Part shown: positions 34,214 through 41,794 of the stretch, one piece after another | How positions within the stretch are numbered: position 1 is the first letter of the stretch | How the letters are laid out: each line of letters starts with the position of its first letter | Made by a program: the position numbers and the translations under genes | Notes under the pieces: generated by a model | Database searches by the model: none | Told to the model about the DNA's origin: nothing | What the model saw: only the letters and a program-made list of their open reading frames with translations | NCBI GenBank assembly: GCA_030682175.1 | Contig: JAUXOM010000092.1 | Span: 1-41,794, forward strand | Direction: 5' to 3' | Length of the DNA stretch: 41,794 bases | Source of the DNA: Rhodocyclaceae bacterium | Lineage (GTDB): Bacteria; Pseudomonadota; Gammaproteobacteria; Burkholderiales; Rhodocyclaceae

Positions 34214-34702
34214 TTACCAGTTCAGGACAGGCTGCTTCGGGGTGAGCCTGGCCGCACCCTGACCGACGGGGCCGACGCGCTGCACTTCGAGCCGATACAG
34301 CCGCTTGAAATGCTTGAAGAGCGTGGTTTCGATGCCTTTCAGCGCGGCCGGATTGGCGCAGCGGAAAACATAGTCGGCGCCGATGTCGGCATGTGCGGCG
34401 CCAGAGAATTGCGGCATTTCGACCTTGACCGACTGGGCTGCGCAGTTTGCGGCAGGACTCGGCACGAACAGCGCGGCGGCGCTGTTCAATGTTTGGCCGG
34501 TCGCCGCCAATGCAGCCTTCTCCTTGTCGTTCTTCGGTGCGCGTTCGAAACCAACGGCGGCATCGAGCGGCAGTTCAAGGTTCAAGGTGATCAAGTCCTT
34601 GTCGATGGAAACATCGAGCCGCCCCTCGCCATGTTTGTGCTGGGCATGGGCAGCCGGGAGGAAAAACAGCAGGGCAGTGAGCAGCAGGCTATATGGCCTC
34701 AT
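34214..34702 (-). CDS. DUF2796 (ZrgA-like) exported zinc-binding protein
   Basis: The 162-residue protein has a signal peptide (MRPYSLLLTALLFFLPAAHA) followed at once by QHKHGEGRLDV, a His motif near the mature N-terminus typical of DUF2796/ZrgA proteins. Homologues in Vibrio and Pseudomonas are part of zinc uptake systems. It precedes the ABC genes. The 184 bp upstream hold a repeat element and no visible Zur box, so its expression may depend on the ZIP-gene promoter farther up. Confidence 0.88.
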   Translation of the reverse strand: MRPYSLLLTALLFFLPAAHAQHKHGEGRLDVSIDKDLITLNLELPLDAAVGFERAPKNDKEKAALAATGQTLNSAAALFVPSPAANCAAQSVKVEMPQFSGAAHADIGADYVFRCANPAALKGIETTLFKHFKRLYRLEVQRVGPVGQGAARLTPKQPVLNW

Positions 34703-34735
34703 GGAAAACTCCTGGAATCAACCTGGGAAAAGCAG

Positions 34736-34870
34736 TTCACCACAGAGGACACGGTGATCACGGAGAAAAAACAAGGTATTACGAAATAAGAGCATATCGT
34801 TCGTTGGGTGCGCCTGAATTTTAAATGCTTGCGCCGTTTCTCTGTGTCCTCTGTGCTCTCTGTGGTGCGA
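34736..34870. repeat. MITE-like inverted repeat between ZIP and DUF2796 genes
   Basis: The left end TTCACCACAGAGGACACGG (34737 onward) and the right end CTGTGTCCTCTGTGCTCTC...GTGGTGCGAA (34838-34868) are imperfect inverted copies of the widespread CACCACAGAGGACACAGAG repeat class. The inside has no gene; its only open frame gives a TTESTEDTEK peptide, a common artefact of this repeat. It fills most of the gap between the two zinc genes. Confidence 0.8.
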
Positions 34871-34886
34871 ACCAAGGTTTTTAGTA

Positions 34887-35690
34887 TCAATGGACATGGG
34901 TGCGGCCAAAAACCACCACGGCGATGCCGGCGGCCAGCAACAGGCCGTGCCAGCCGACGGATTTGGTTTCACGTTTCAAGCGTGGCATCAGGTCGGCGAT
35001 GGCAATATACAAAAAGCTCGCTGCCGCGATGGTGATGATGATCGGTATCCAGTTCTGGGCGCGCTCCAGTGCCAGAAAACCGACAATGCCGCCGAATATG
35101 GCCGTCAGGCTGGAAACCCCGTTCCAGAAGAGCGCCCGGCTGCGGGTCCAGCCCGCCGCGAGCAGGATGGCGAAATCCCCGGCCTCCTGCGGCACTTCGT
35201 GGGCGATGATCGCCAGCGTGGCGGCCCAGCCGAGCATCGGGTCGGCGAGGAAGGCCGCCGCAATGAGCAGGCCGTCGGTGAAGTTGTGAAAGCCGTCGCC
35301 GATCAGGATCAGCAGGGTTTCGCCGCGCGGGTCGTGCAAATGATGATGGCTGTGGGTGTGGTCGTCGCAGTGCTGGTCGCCGCAATGCGCGTCGGTTTCA
35401 CCGGCCCCGGCGTGGGTGTGCCGCCAGAGGGCGAACTTCTCCAGGGCGAAAAACCCGAGGATGCCGGCCAGCAGCAGCGGAAAGACTTCGTGCGGGGTCA
35501 GGCCGGATTCCAGCGCTTCAGGCAGCAGATGCAGGGTGGCCGTCGCCAGCAGCAGACCGGTGGAAAAACTGACCGTCAGCCCCAGCCACTTCTTCGGCAG
35601 ACCGAACATCACCAGCGCGGCGGCCGCGACGCTGAGCAGGCCGCCGAGCAGGCAGGCGAGGGTGATTTGAACGATCAGGGGCAGTTGCAT
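34887..35690 (-). CDS. ZIP-family metal (zinc) transporter
   Basis: The 267-residue membrane protein has about eight helices. A His-rich loop (about 95-125, HCGDQHCDDHTHSHHHLHD) and the two ZIP metal-site helices with IGDGFHNFTDGLLIAAAF and AIIAHEVPQEAGDFAILL are diagnostic. ATG 35690 is the family start. It diverges from the Zur-like gene with a near-perfect palindrome between them, so zinc-dependent repression of both is expected. Confidence 0.94.
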   Translation of the reverse strand: MQLPLIVQITLACLLGGLLSVAAAALVMFGLPKKWLGLTVSFSTGLLLATATLHLLPEALESGLTPHEVFPLLLAGILGFFALEKFALWRHTHAGAGETDAHCGDQHCDDHTHSHHHLHDPRGETLLILIGDGFHNFTDGLLIAAAFLADPMLGWAATLAIIAHEVPQEAGDFAILLAAGWTRSRALFWNGVSSLTAIFGGIVGFLALERAQNWIPIIITIAAASFLYIAIADLMPRLKRETKSVGWHGLLLAAGIAVVVFGRTHVH

Positions 35691-35757
35691 GGCAGCACGC
35701 CGGAAAGGCGGCGGGATCAGGGTGATGAGCGACCGCAATTGAAGCACAGCATTTCTG

Positions 35758-35780
35758 CAAATGCAACAATGTTGCATTTG
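35758..35780. promoter_or_regulatory. probable Zur box
   Basis: A 23-bp palindrome made of CAAATGCAAC, the spacer AAT and GTTGCATTTG lies in the divergent region between the ZIP and zur genes. Its AT-ended, TGYAAC/GTTRCA-like symmetry is of the kind seen in proteobacterial Zur and Fur boxes. It ends 26 bp before the zur ATG and 67 bp before the ZIP ATG, so one site could control both. Confidence 0.75.
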
Positions 35781-35806
35781 ATGTCGGGCTATGGTTTCAT
35801 GGCCGC

Positions 35807-36253
35807 ATGACTGGCAAGCCGAAAATCTCCCCCTCATCCGAGCAGATTCGCGCCGCGGGCGTCAAGGTGACGCGGCAGCGGGTGCGCGTGCTGGATGCCT
35901 TGCTGGCGGCGCGCCAGCCGCTGTGTCATGGTGAATTGGAGAGCCAGCTCGGTGGTGCGGAAGCGGGGAGCCGACGTGTGATCGACCGGGTGACGCTGTA
36001 TCGCGTGCTCGACTCGCTGGTTGCCTGCGGGCTGGCAATGCGGGCGGTCGATCCCCGCGGGGTTTTCCGTTTTTCTGCGACGGGTGCGCCGCGGCAGCAC
36101 GCCGGGCATGTGCATTTCCGTTGCACCGATTGTGGCGGGGTGTTCTGCCTCAAGGCCGAGCCGCCGCCGCCGCCGGCATTGCCGCGTGGATTCAGGCTGG
36201 CGCAGGTCGAGTTCGACGTGCGCGGCACCTGCGCACAGTGCGGCGCACGGTAG
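35807..36253 (+). CDS. zur: Fur-family zinc uptake regulator (Zur)
   Basis: The 148-residue protein has a winged-helix DNA-binding region (GVKVTRQRVRVLDALL, then RVTLYRVLDSLVACGLAMRA) and a metal/dimer region with HAGHVHFRCTDCGGVFCL and CAQCGAR, giving the two CX2C structural zinc pairs. Context (divergent ZIP gene, zinc operon behind it, palindrome between) favours Zur over Fur or PerR. No strong ribosome binding site is seen before the ATG. Confidence 0.87.
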   Translation: MTGKPKISPSSEQIRAAGVKVTRQRVRVLDALLAARQPLCHGELESQLGGAEAGSRRVIDRVTLYRVLDSLVACGLAMRAVDPRGVFRFSATGAPRQHAGHVHFRCTDCGGVFCLKAEPPPPPALPRGFRLAQVEFDVRGTCAQCGAR

Positions 36254-36290
36254 AATTCACGCCACTTTCCTCATTCCTTGAAGGCCGAGC

Positions 36291-36827
36291 ATGGAGCAAT
36301 ATCACGGCACCACCATATTGTCGGTACGGCGCGGCAATGTCGTTGCGCTGGGCGGCGACGGCCAGGTCACGCTGGGCAACATCGTCATCAAGGCCGGGGC
36401 GCGCAAGGTGCGCCGTCTTTACAGCGAGCGCATCCTCGCCGGCTTTGCCGGCGGCACGGCCGACGCGTTTACCTTGTTCGAGCGTTTCGAGGCCAAGCTG
36501 GAAAAACATCAGGGCAATCTGCTGCGCTCCGCCGTGGAACTGGCCAAGGACTGGCGCACCGACCGCATGCTGCGGCGGCTGGAAGCGATGCTGGTGGTGG
36601 CCGACCGCGACAATTCACTGGTGATCACCGGCAACGGCGATGTGCTGGAGCCGGAACTGGGCATTGCCGCCATTGGCAGCGGTGGGGCTTACGCCCAGGC
36701 TGCCGCGCAGGCGCTGCTGGAAAATACCGAGCTGGCGCCGCTGGAGATCGTGAAAAAATCGCTGTCGATCGCCGGCGACCTGTGCATCTACACCAACCAG
36801 AATCACATCATCGAGACGCTGGACTAG
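36291..36827 (+). CDS. hslV: ATP-dependent protease subunit HslV
   Basis: HslV (ClpQ) is the threonine peptidase of the HslUV protease. The 178-residue product begins [14 protein letters not shown], where cleavage before TTI exposes the catalytic Thr. GDGQVTLGN and the [14 protein letters not shown] region follow. It sits 28 nt before hslU, the standard operon order. Confidence 0.97.
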   Translation: MEQYHGTTILSVRRGNVVALGGDGQVTLGNIVIKAGARKVRRLYSERILAGFAGGTADAFTLFERFEAKLEKHQGNLLRSAVELAKDWRTDRMLRRLEAMLVVADRDNSLVITGNGDVLEPELGIAAIGSGGAYAQAAAQALLENTELAPLEIVKKSLSIAGDLCIYTNQNHIIETLD

Positions 36828-36855
36828 TTTCCCCGCGTCCGCTTTCCGGATAACC

Positions 36856-38217
36856 ATGACCCCAATGACCAGTCAGATGACCCCGGCCGAGATCGTCTCG
36901 GAACTCGACAAGAATATCGTCGGCCAGGCGCGCGCCAAGCGCGCGGTGGCGATTGCCCTGCGCAACCGCTGGCGACGTTCCCAGGTGGACGAACCGCTGC
37001 GTTCCGAGATCACACCCAAGAATATCCTGATGATCGGCCCGACGGGGGTCGGCAAGACCGAGATCGCGCGGCGACTGGCGCGCCTGGCCAACGCACCGTT
37101 CATCAAGGTCGAGGCGACCAAGTTCACCGAGGTCGGCTATGTCGGCCGCGATGTCGACAGCATCATCCGCGACCTGGCCGAGACGGCGGTGAAGGATGAG
37201 CGGGTGAATGCGATGCGCCTGGTGCGCGACCGCGCGCTCGACGCCGCGGAAGATCGCATTCTCGATGTGTTATTGCCGCCGGCAAGAGTCGGCGCTGCCC
37301 CGGCCTACGCCGGGGTGACAGAGACGGTGCCGGAGGAATCGACGACGCGCCAGAAGTTCCGCAAGAAGCTGCGCGAGGGCGAGCTCGACGACAAGGAGAT
37401 CGACATCGAGGTCAGTGCGCCTGCGGCGAGCATGGAAATATTCGCCCCGCCAGGCATGGAGGAGCTGACGCAGCAGATTCAGGGCATGTTCCAGAACATC
37501 GGCGGCGGCAAGAAGAAGACGCGCCGCATGCGCATCGTCGACGCCCTCAAGGCGCTGACCGACGAGGAAGCGGCACGGCTCATCAATGATGAAGAAATAA
37601 AAGCAACCGCGATGAAGAACGTCGAGCAGAACGGCATTGTCTTTCTCGACGAAATGGACAAGATCGCCTCGCGCAGCGAAACGCAAGGGGCCGATGTGTC
37701 ACGCCAGGGCGTGCAGCGCGACCTGCTGCCGCTGGTCGAAGGCACGACGGTGACGACCAAGTTCGGCATCATCAATACCGATCACATCCTGTTCATCGCC
37801 AGCGGGGCATTCCATTTCGCCAAGCCATCCGACCTGATTCCCGAGTTGCAGGGGCGCTTCCCGATCCGCGTCGAGCTGGACTCGCTCTCGATCGACGACT
37901 TCGAGTGCATTCTCACCCAGACCGACGCCTGCCTCACCCGCCAGTACGCGGCCTTGCTGGCCACCGAAAACGTGACGGTGGAGTTCGCGGCCGATGGCAT
38001 CCGGCGGCTGGCGCAAATTGCCTTCGAGGTGAATGAGAAAACCGAAAACATCGGCGCGCGCCGCTTGTATACGGTGATGGAAAAGCTGCTGGAAGACGTT
38101 TCGTTCTTTGCCGGTGCATCAGCCTCTGAAGCTGCGTTGACAGTCGATGCCACCTACGTCGATGAGCGCCTCGCCGAACTGGCGCAGCGCGAGGATCTGT
38201 CGCGTTACGTGCTCTAG
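36856..38217 (+). CDS. hslU: ATP-dependent protease ATPase subunit HslU
   Basis: HslU (ClpY) unfolds substrates for HslV. The 453-residue product has Walker [10 protein letters not shown] (about 61-69), the pore motif [10 protein letters not shown], Walker [12 protein letters not shown], and a C-terminus ending LSRYVL, the tail that inserts into HslV. At about residues 143-156 the I domain begins with [16 protein letters not shown], which comes from repeat DNA (37284-37321). Other HslU proteins have variable sequence here, and the family motifs are intact. It is about ten residues longer than E. coli HslU. Confidence 0.97.
   Translation: MTPMTSQMTPAEIVSELDKNIVGQARAKRAVAIALRNRWRRSQVDEPLRSEITPKNILMIGPTGVGKTEIARRLARLANAPFIKVEATKFTEVGYVGRDVDSIIRDLAETAVKDERVNAMRLVRDRALDAAEDRILDVLLPPARVGAAPAYAGVTETVPEESTTRQKFRKKLREGELDDKEIDIEVSAPAASMEIFAPPGMEELTQQIQGMFQNIGGGKKKTRRMRIVDALKALTDEEAARLINDEEIKATAMKNVEQNGIVFLDEMDKIASRSETQGADVSRQGVQRDLLPLVEGTTVTTKFGIINTDHILFIASGAFHFAKPSDLIPELQGRFPIRVELDSLSIDDFECILTQTDACLTRQYAALLATENVTVEFAADGIRRLAQIAFEVNEKTENIGARRLYTVMEKLLEDVSFFAGASASEAALTVDATYVDERLAELAQREDLSRYVL
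37284..37321 (+). repeat. dispersed repeat copy 10 (composite, inside hslU)
   Basis: AGAGTCGGCGCTG, the left half of the short repeat, is joined to CCCCGGC-CTAC-GCCGGGG (a 7-bp hairpin) and TGACAG. It is in frame and encodes [12 protein letters not shown] at the start of the I domain. Confidence 0.75.
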
Positions 38218-38241
38218 CCTCTCGCCGCAATAGTCACGGCA

Positions 38242-39129
38242 GTGTTGTTGCGCATTTTCGCCATCGTCTTCCCCATCTTCGCCATCATTGCGGTGGGCTG
38301 GCTGTACGCCCGCTATCGGCAATCGCGCGGCGGACTCGACATGACGTTCGCCAATCAGCTCAACATGGATGTTTTCGTGCCGGCCCTGGTGTTTGCCGCG
38401 CTGGCGACGAAGAGTTTCGATCTGGCTGCCTACGACCGGCTGGCGCTGGGCGCGCTCGGCGTGATGCTCGGCTCGGGACTGATTGCCTGGGGACTGGCCC
38501 GGGCGCTCGGTGAGCAGCCGAAGACCCTTGTCCCGCCGATGATGTTCGTCAATGCCGGCAACATGGGGCTGCCGCTGATGGTGCTGGCTTTCGGCCCCGA
38601 CGCGCTGCCGGCTGCCGTGGTGCTTTTTTTTGCCGAAAACACGCTGCACTATGTTCTTGGCACCTGGATGCTCGACCATCGCGCCAGAGTGTGGAACCTC
38701 TGGCGCGTGCCGGTGATCTTTGCCGCGCTGGCTGCCCTGGCGCTCGGCTGGTTCGACATCGAAGTCTGGCCGCCGTTATATATGGCCATCAAGCTGCTCG
38801 GCGAAGTGGCGATTCCCCTGCTGCTGTTTGCGCTGGGCGCGCGAATGGCGGTATCGCGGTTTTCCGACTTGCGTGTCGGCCTGATCGGGGCGATTGCCTG
38901 TCCGTTGATGGGCATGGCCCTGGCCTGGGGGTTGGCCCATGCCCTCGACCTGGATGCGCATACTGCCGCCATGCTGCTGGTATTCGGGGCGCTCCCCCCC
39001 GCCGTGCTCAATTACGTATTTGCCGAACGCTACCGGCAGGAACCGGCCAAGGTGGCCTCGATCGTGATGCTCGGCAACCTGGGGGCGCTGTTGTTTGTGC
39101 CGCTGGCACTGTGGCTTGCTCTTGGCTAA
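38242..39129 (+). CDS. AEC-family (auxin efflux carrier-like) transporter
   Basis: The 295-residue membrane protein has about ten hydrophobic segments and the AEC-family features NQLNMDVFVPALVF, FVNAGNMGLPLMVLAFG and a C-terminal half with LPPAVLNYVFAERY. Family members export small organic acids or similar solutes; the substrate here is unknown. It starts with GTG at 38242, 24 nt after hslU, so it may be cotranscribed. Confidence 0.88.
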   Translation: MLLRIFAIVFPIFAIIAVGWLYARYRQSRGGLDMTFANQLNMDVFVPALVFAALATKSFDLAAYDRLALGALGVMLGSGLIAWGLARALGEQPKTLVPPMMFVNAGNMGLPLMVLAFGPDALPAAVVLFFAENTLHYVLGTWMLDHRARVWNLWRVPVIFAALAALALGWFDIEVWPPLYMAIKLLGEVAIPLLLFALGARMAVSRFSDLRVGLIGAIACPLMGMALAWGLAHALDLDAHTAAMLLVFGALPPAVLNYVFAERYRQEPAKVASIVMLGNLGALLFVPLALWLALG

Positions 39130-39193
39130 TGCTGCCGTGTTAACCTGAAAGCCTTCAGCACGGGCGGGTGATTTACCAATGGGAGATAGTGTG

Positions 39194-41560
39194 ATGGAAC
39201 ATGCGGACATGGTCAGCGAGTACCCCAAGCTGGCCCAGGCCTTTGCCGAGGAACCGGACCGTTTCCCCCATGGTCTGGCGGTCCGTCACCCGCGCATTGC
39301 GCACAAGCTGGATGCCCTCTGGGGAACCGCGGAGTGCCTTGCCGTTCTCGATGAATTGATGCTCTCAGGGCGCCCCGACCGACGCGGGTTTTCCTTCGGC
39401 GTGGTGTGCGAGTTGTTTTCCCTGAAGGAGCTTCACGACAATCAATATCCCCAGCGTGCGCCAGGAACCAGTGATCCGTTTTCGACGGTGCTGGCCGAAG
39501 TGGCGCGGGCCGATGCCGAACGCCGTCGTGCCTTGGCCAAAGAAACTGGCAACATTTCAGCCTTGGACCGGCAGCAGGTCAAGGCCACCACGCCCCCCCT
39601 GAAGGTACAGCCTGGCAGGCTGGAAGCCCCGGTGGAAGAGAAAATTGGAAGGCCGGCATCGATAATCGAGCAGAAGGCCAGCTGGCCAAGAGTCGAGAGC
39701 TTCGAGGAACTGCAGCGCATCATGACGCTGCGCAGCCAAGGCGAGCGGGTGCCGCAGCGTGACACCCGTCAGCTGATGGAAATCCTGCAGAATTATGTCG
39801 TGCTGGCTGACAAGGATATTCAGACGGCGATCAAGATTCAGGCGGTAAAAGGCAGAAAACGCGAGCCGATCGGCAAGGTGTTGCTCCTGATGGGCGTCGT
39901 CACCGATGAACTGGTGACGCGGGCGCTCTGCCTGCAATACGGCGTTCTGATGGTGAACCTGCAACGTTTCCAGATTGCCCATGACGTCATGCGGCTGATC
40001 CCCATCGATGAAGCGCGCAAGGCGCGTGTCGTGCCGATTGCGGTGCTTGACGGGGTGATGTTCCTCGCCGTCGACAATCCCTTCAACTTTGATCAGCGCG
40101 AGTACTTCAGCTTCATGACCAAGTTGAAGATCGAACTGGTGATGGCCCCGGCCGGGCAGATCACCCATCAGCTTGCGGAATACGGGCAGGTGCATTCAGT
40201 GCAGCAGGGCGACCAGGAGTTTCGCTCGCTGGCACGGAAAGCATTTGTCGAATCCGCCGGGATGCTGGCGCTCAGCGAGGAGCAGGAGCTGGACGAGGGG
40301 AATAATATTTCCCAGGACGACGCCTCCGTGGTCGGCCTGGTCAATAAATTCATTTCCGACGCCGCAGAAGTGGGTGCTTCGGATATCCATCTGGAGTGTT
40401 TTGTGCAGGATCCCCAGGCGCATATCCGGTTTCGTCGGGATGGCCGGATGGAGGGCTACTCGCAATACTCGGCCAACTATCACCGGGCCGTCGTCTCGCG
40501 CATCAAGATCATGGCCAACCTGAACATCGCGGAACGCCGCATGCCCCAGGACGGCAAGATATCCTTCAATCGACCGGGGCAAGCGCGGCTGGATTTGCGC
40601 GTCGCCACCATCCCGACGGTGCGCGGCATCGAGAACATCACGATCCGGCTCCTGCATGCCGGCGACCCGCTGCCGGTTGACCAGATCAGGATGGGCGAAC
40701 GGGATCTGGCTGTGTTCAAGCGCCTGATCGAGAAGTCCTATGGGCTGATTCTGGTATGCGGGCCCACCGGCAGCGGCAAGACCTCCACCCTGCATTCTGT
40801 CTTGCGCGAACTGAACACGCCGGACCGGAAAATCTGGACGGCCGAGGATCCCATCGAAATCGTCCAGAAGAACATCAGCCAGGTGCAGATGAATGCGAAG
40901 ATCGGCTGGACATTCGCGACGGCCTTGCGTGCATTTTTGCGCGCCGACCCGGACATCATCATGATCGGCGAGATGCGCGATCTGGAAACCGCCAGGATCG
41001 CCCTGGAGGCTTCCATGACCGGCCACCTGGTGCTGTCGACCCTGCATACCAACTCGGCGTCAGAGACGGCCGCGCGCCTGCTGGACCTGGAGATCGACCC
41101 CTTCAACCTCGCGGATGCCCTGGTGTGCGTCCTCGCACAACGGCTGGCGCGCAGTTTATGTCCGCGTTGTGCCCAGAAACGGCCCATGACGCCTGAGGAA
41201 AAAGACGAGCTTGCTGCTGAATACTATTATTCGGCGCACCAGCGCGCGCCGACCCTGGCCGAAAAGGAGCGCATTATCCGTGGCTGGCAGGAGCACCTGC
41301 CAAAAGGGGAGGGGATGAGTCTGTGGCTGCCCAAAGGCTGCCGACAATGTGCCAACGAGGGGTACAAGGGCAGGGTTGCCCTGTTTGAATTGATGGAGGT
41401 GACACCGCAGATTCGTGAGTTGATCGCCCATCAATCGACGGCCGCCGAATATCAACGGATTGCAGTCAGTCAGGGCATGCGCACGCTGAAGCAGGATGGC
41501 ATCGAAAAAGCGTTGCTGGGCCTGACCGACATGACGCAGGTGCGCGGCGTCTGTAACTGA
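39194..41560 (+). CDS. PilB/GspE-type secretion ATPase
   Basis: The 788-residue cytoplasmic ATPase resembles those that power type IV pilus extension or type II secretion. A long N-terminal region (about 1-150) has no recognised motif. Next come an MshEN-like domain (about 185-345, GKVLLLMGVVTDELVTRALCLQYG), the N2 region with GASDIHLECF, Walker A GPTGSGKTST (about 523-532), Asp box and Walker B DPDIIMIGEMRD, the His box GHLVLSTLHTNSA, and a four-Cys zinc motif CPRC...CRQC. ATG 39194 is chosen because GGGAG lies 8 nt upstream; ATG 39179 is an in-frame alternative. No pilin, PilC or PilD gene is adjacent. Confidence 0.93.
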   Translation: MEHADMVSEYPKLAQAFAEEPDRFPHGLAVRHPRIAHKLDALWGTAECLAVLDELMLSGRPDRRGFSFGVVCELFSLKELHDNQYPQRAPGTSDPFSTVLAEVARADAERRRALAKETGNISALDRQQVKATTPPLKVQPGRLEAPVEEKIGRPASIIEQKASWPRVESFEELQRIMTLRSQGERVPQRDTRQLMEILQNYVVLADKDIQTAIKIQAVKGRKREPIGKVLLLMGVVTDELVTRALCLQYGVLMVNLQRFQIAHDVMRLIPIDEARKARVVPIAVLDGVMFLAVDNPFNFDQREYFSFMTKLKIELVMAPAGQITHQLAEYGQVHSVQQGDQEFRSLARKAFVESAGMLALSEEQELDEGNNISQDDASVVGLVNKFISDAAEVGASDIHLECFVQDPQAHIRFRRDGRMEGYSQYSANYHRAVVSRIKIMANLNIAERRMPQDGKISFNRPGQARLDLRVATIPTVRGIENITIRLLHAGDPLPVDQIRMGERDLAVFKRLIEKSYGLILVCGPTGSGKTSTLHSVLRELNTPDRKIWTAEDPIEIVQKNISQVQMNAKIGWTFATALRAFLRADPDIIMIGEMRDLETARIALEASMTGHLVLSTLHTNSASETAARLLDLEIDPFNLADALVCVLAQRLARSLCPRCAQKRPMTPEEKDELAAEYYYSAHQRAPTLAEKERIIRGWQEHLPKGEGMSLWLPKGCRQCANEGYKGRVALFELMEVTPQIRELIAHQSTAAEYQRIAVSQGMRTLKQDGIEKALLGLTDMTQVRGVCN

Positions 41561-41591
41561 AGGCCGACCCAGTAGATGCCCGCCCCTCCCA

Positions 41592-41648
41592 TCCTCCCCT
41601 CGCGGGGAGGTGACTGTTGCTCGCTGCGCTCGACTATCACGGGGAGCT
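41592..41648. repeat. GC-stem + GCTCGCTGCGCTCG repeat, copy C
   Basis: CCTCCCCTCGCGGGGAGG is followed by TGACTGTTGCTCGCTGCGCTCG and ACTATCACGGGGAGCTC, nearly the same order and sequence as copy A (12064-12150, inverted). It lies 31 bp after the PilB-like gene. The stretch 41649-41749 shows no clear feature. Confidence 0.8.
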
Positions 41649-41763
41649 CTTTTGGTAGTGTGCCGACTTATGTGCAAAAGCGTCTGCAGTAGGAAGCAGG
41701 CGGGTGGTCATGGTAAGAGGTTGATTGTCGAGATCGACCTTAACCCCCTTGGGAGGACAAACC

Positions 41764-41794
41764 ATGACCACGAGGAAGCGTAATACGAAGTTGA
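41764..41794 (+). CDS. start of an unidentified gene, cut by window edge
   Basis: ATG at 41764 is preceded by GGGAGGA at 8 nt spacing, a strong ribosome binding site, and begins MTTRKRNTKL before the window ends. Ten codons are too few to identify it. It may belong with the PilB-like gene, but a repeat lies between them. Confidence 0.45.
   Translation, partial: MTTRKRNTKL

Noticed and set aside
34699-34890. 63-codon frame with TTESTEDTEK
   Set aside because: This peptide is the usual artefact of translating the CACCACAGAGGACAC repeat; there is no start context.

Overview
The window is GC-rich, densely coded chromosomal DNA from a betaproteobacterium, most likely of the Rhodocyclales/Sterolibacterium-like part of the class. 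This placement is inferred from gene order and family content: yebC-ruvCAB-ybgC-tolQRAB-pal-cpoB-queEC, metK-SAH riboswitch-ahcY-metF, lpx acyltransferases-dapF-DUF484-xerC, hslVU, and a PEP-CTERM protein. No rRNA, phage, plasmid, transposase gene or CRISPR array was seen.

Layout. Positions 1-300 hold a 34-bp perfect palindrome, a terminator and a tRNA-Lys gene with its promoter (minus strand). From 401 to 10996 one long minus-strand cluster runs, in transcription order: EamA transporter, ruvC, ruvA, an AI-2E/PerM family permease, ruvB, ybgC, tolQ, tolR, tolA, tolB, pal, cpoB, queE, queC. Many of its junctions are ATGA stop/start overlaps. yebC (11209-11934) and a class III nucleotide cyclase (12115-13533) lie upstream on the same strand. 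From 13755 the plus strand carries a YjgR/DUF853-type ATPase, a second EamA transporter, and a three-gene cassette of TonB-dependent receptor, orphan periplasmic binding protein and CHASE8-HAMP-GGDEF diguanylate cyclase. The minus strand from 24573 down to 20905 is a methyl-cycle block (metK, SAH riboswitch, ahcY, metF). From 24764 to 30490 the plus strand has two lipid A acyltransferases, dapF, a DUF484 gene, xerC and rlmI. A PEP-CTERM exported protein with a probable sigma-54 promoter follows. A zinc-homeostasis locus is next: Zur diverging from a ZIP transporter, then a DUF2796/ABC/FtsX/DUF3299 set. After it come hslVU, an AEC transporter, a stand-alone PilB/GspE-type ATPase, and the start of an unidentified gene at the right edge.

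The most unusual property is the load of small dispersed repeats, several of which lie inside genes in frame. One short repeat (core AGTCGGCGCTGGCGGGACG) occurs about ten times; seven copies are inside six genes, and it is read in four different frames or orientations. A second, hairpin-rich family (GC stem followed by GCTCGCTGCGCTCG) lies at operon ends and supplies the C-terminus of the nucleotide cyclase. Most striking are two places, after xerC and after the second acyltransferase, where the 3' end of the gene is duplicated on both sides of a small hairpin insert. At xerC the two 55-bp copies differ at four positions, all synonymous. That pattern resembles an integration or recombination scar that rebuilds the gene's tail, not a simple tandem duplication.

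All functional calls come from reading protein motifs and gene order; no database search was run.
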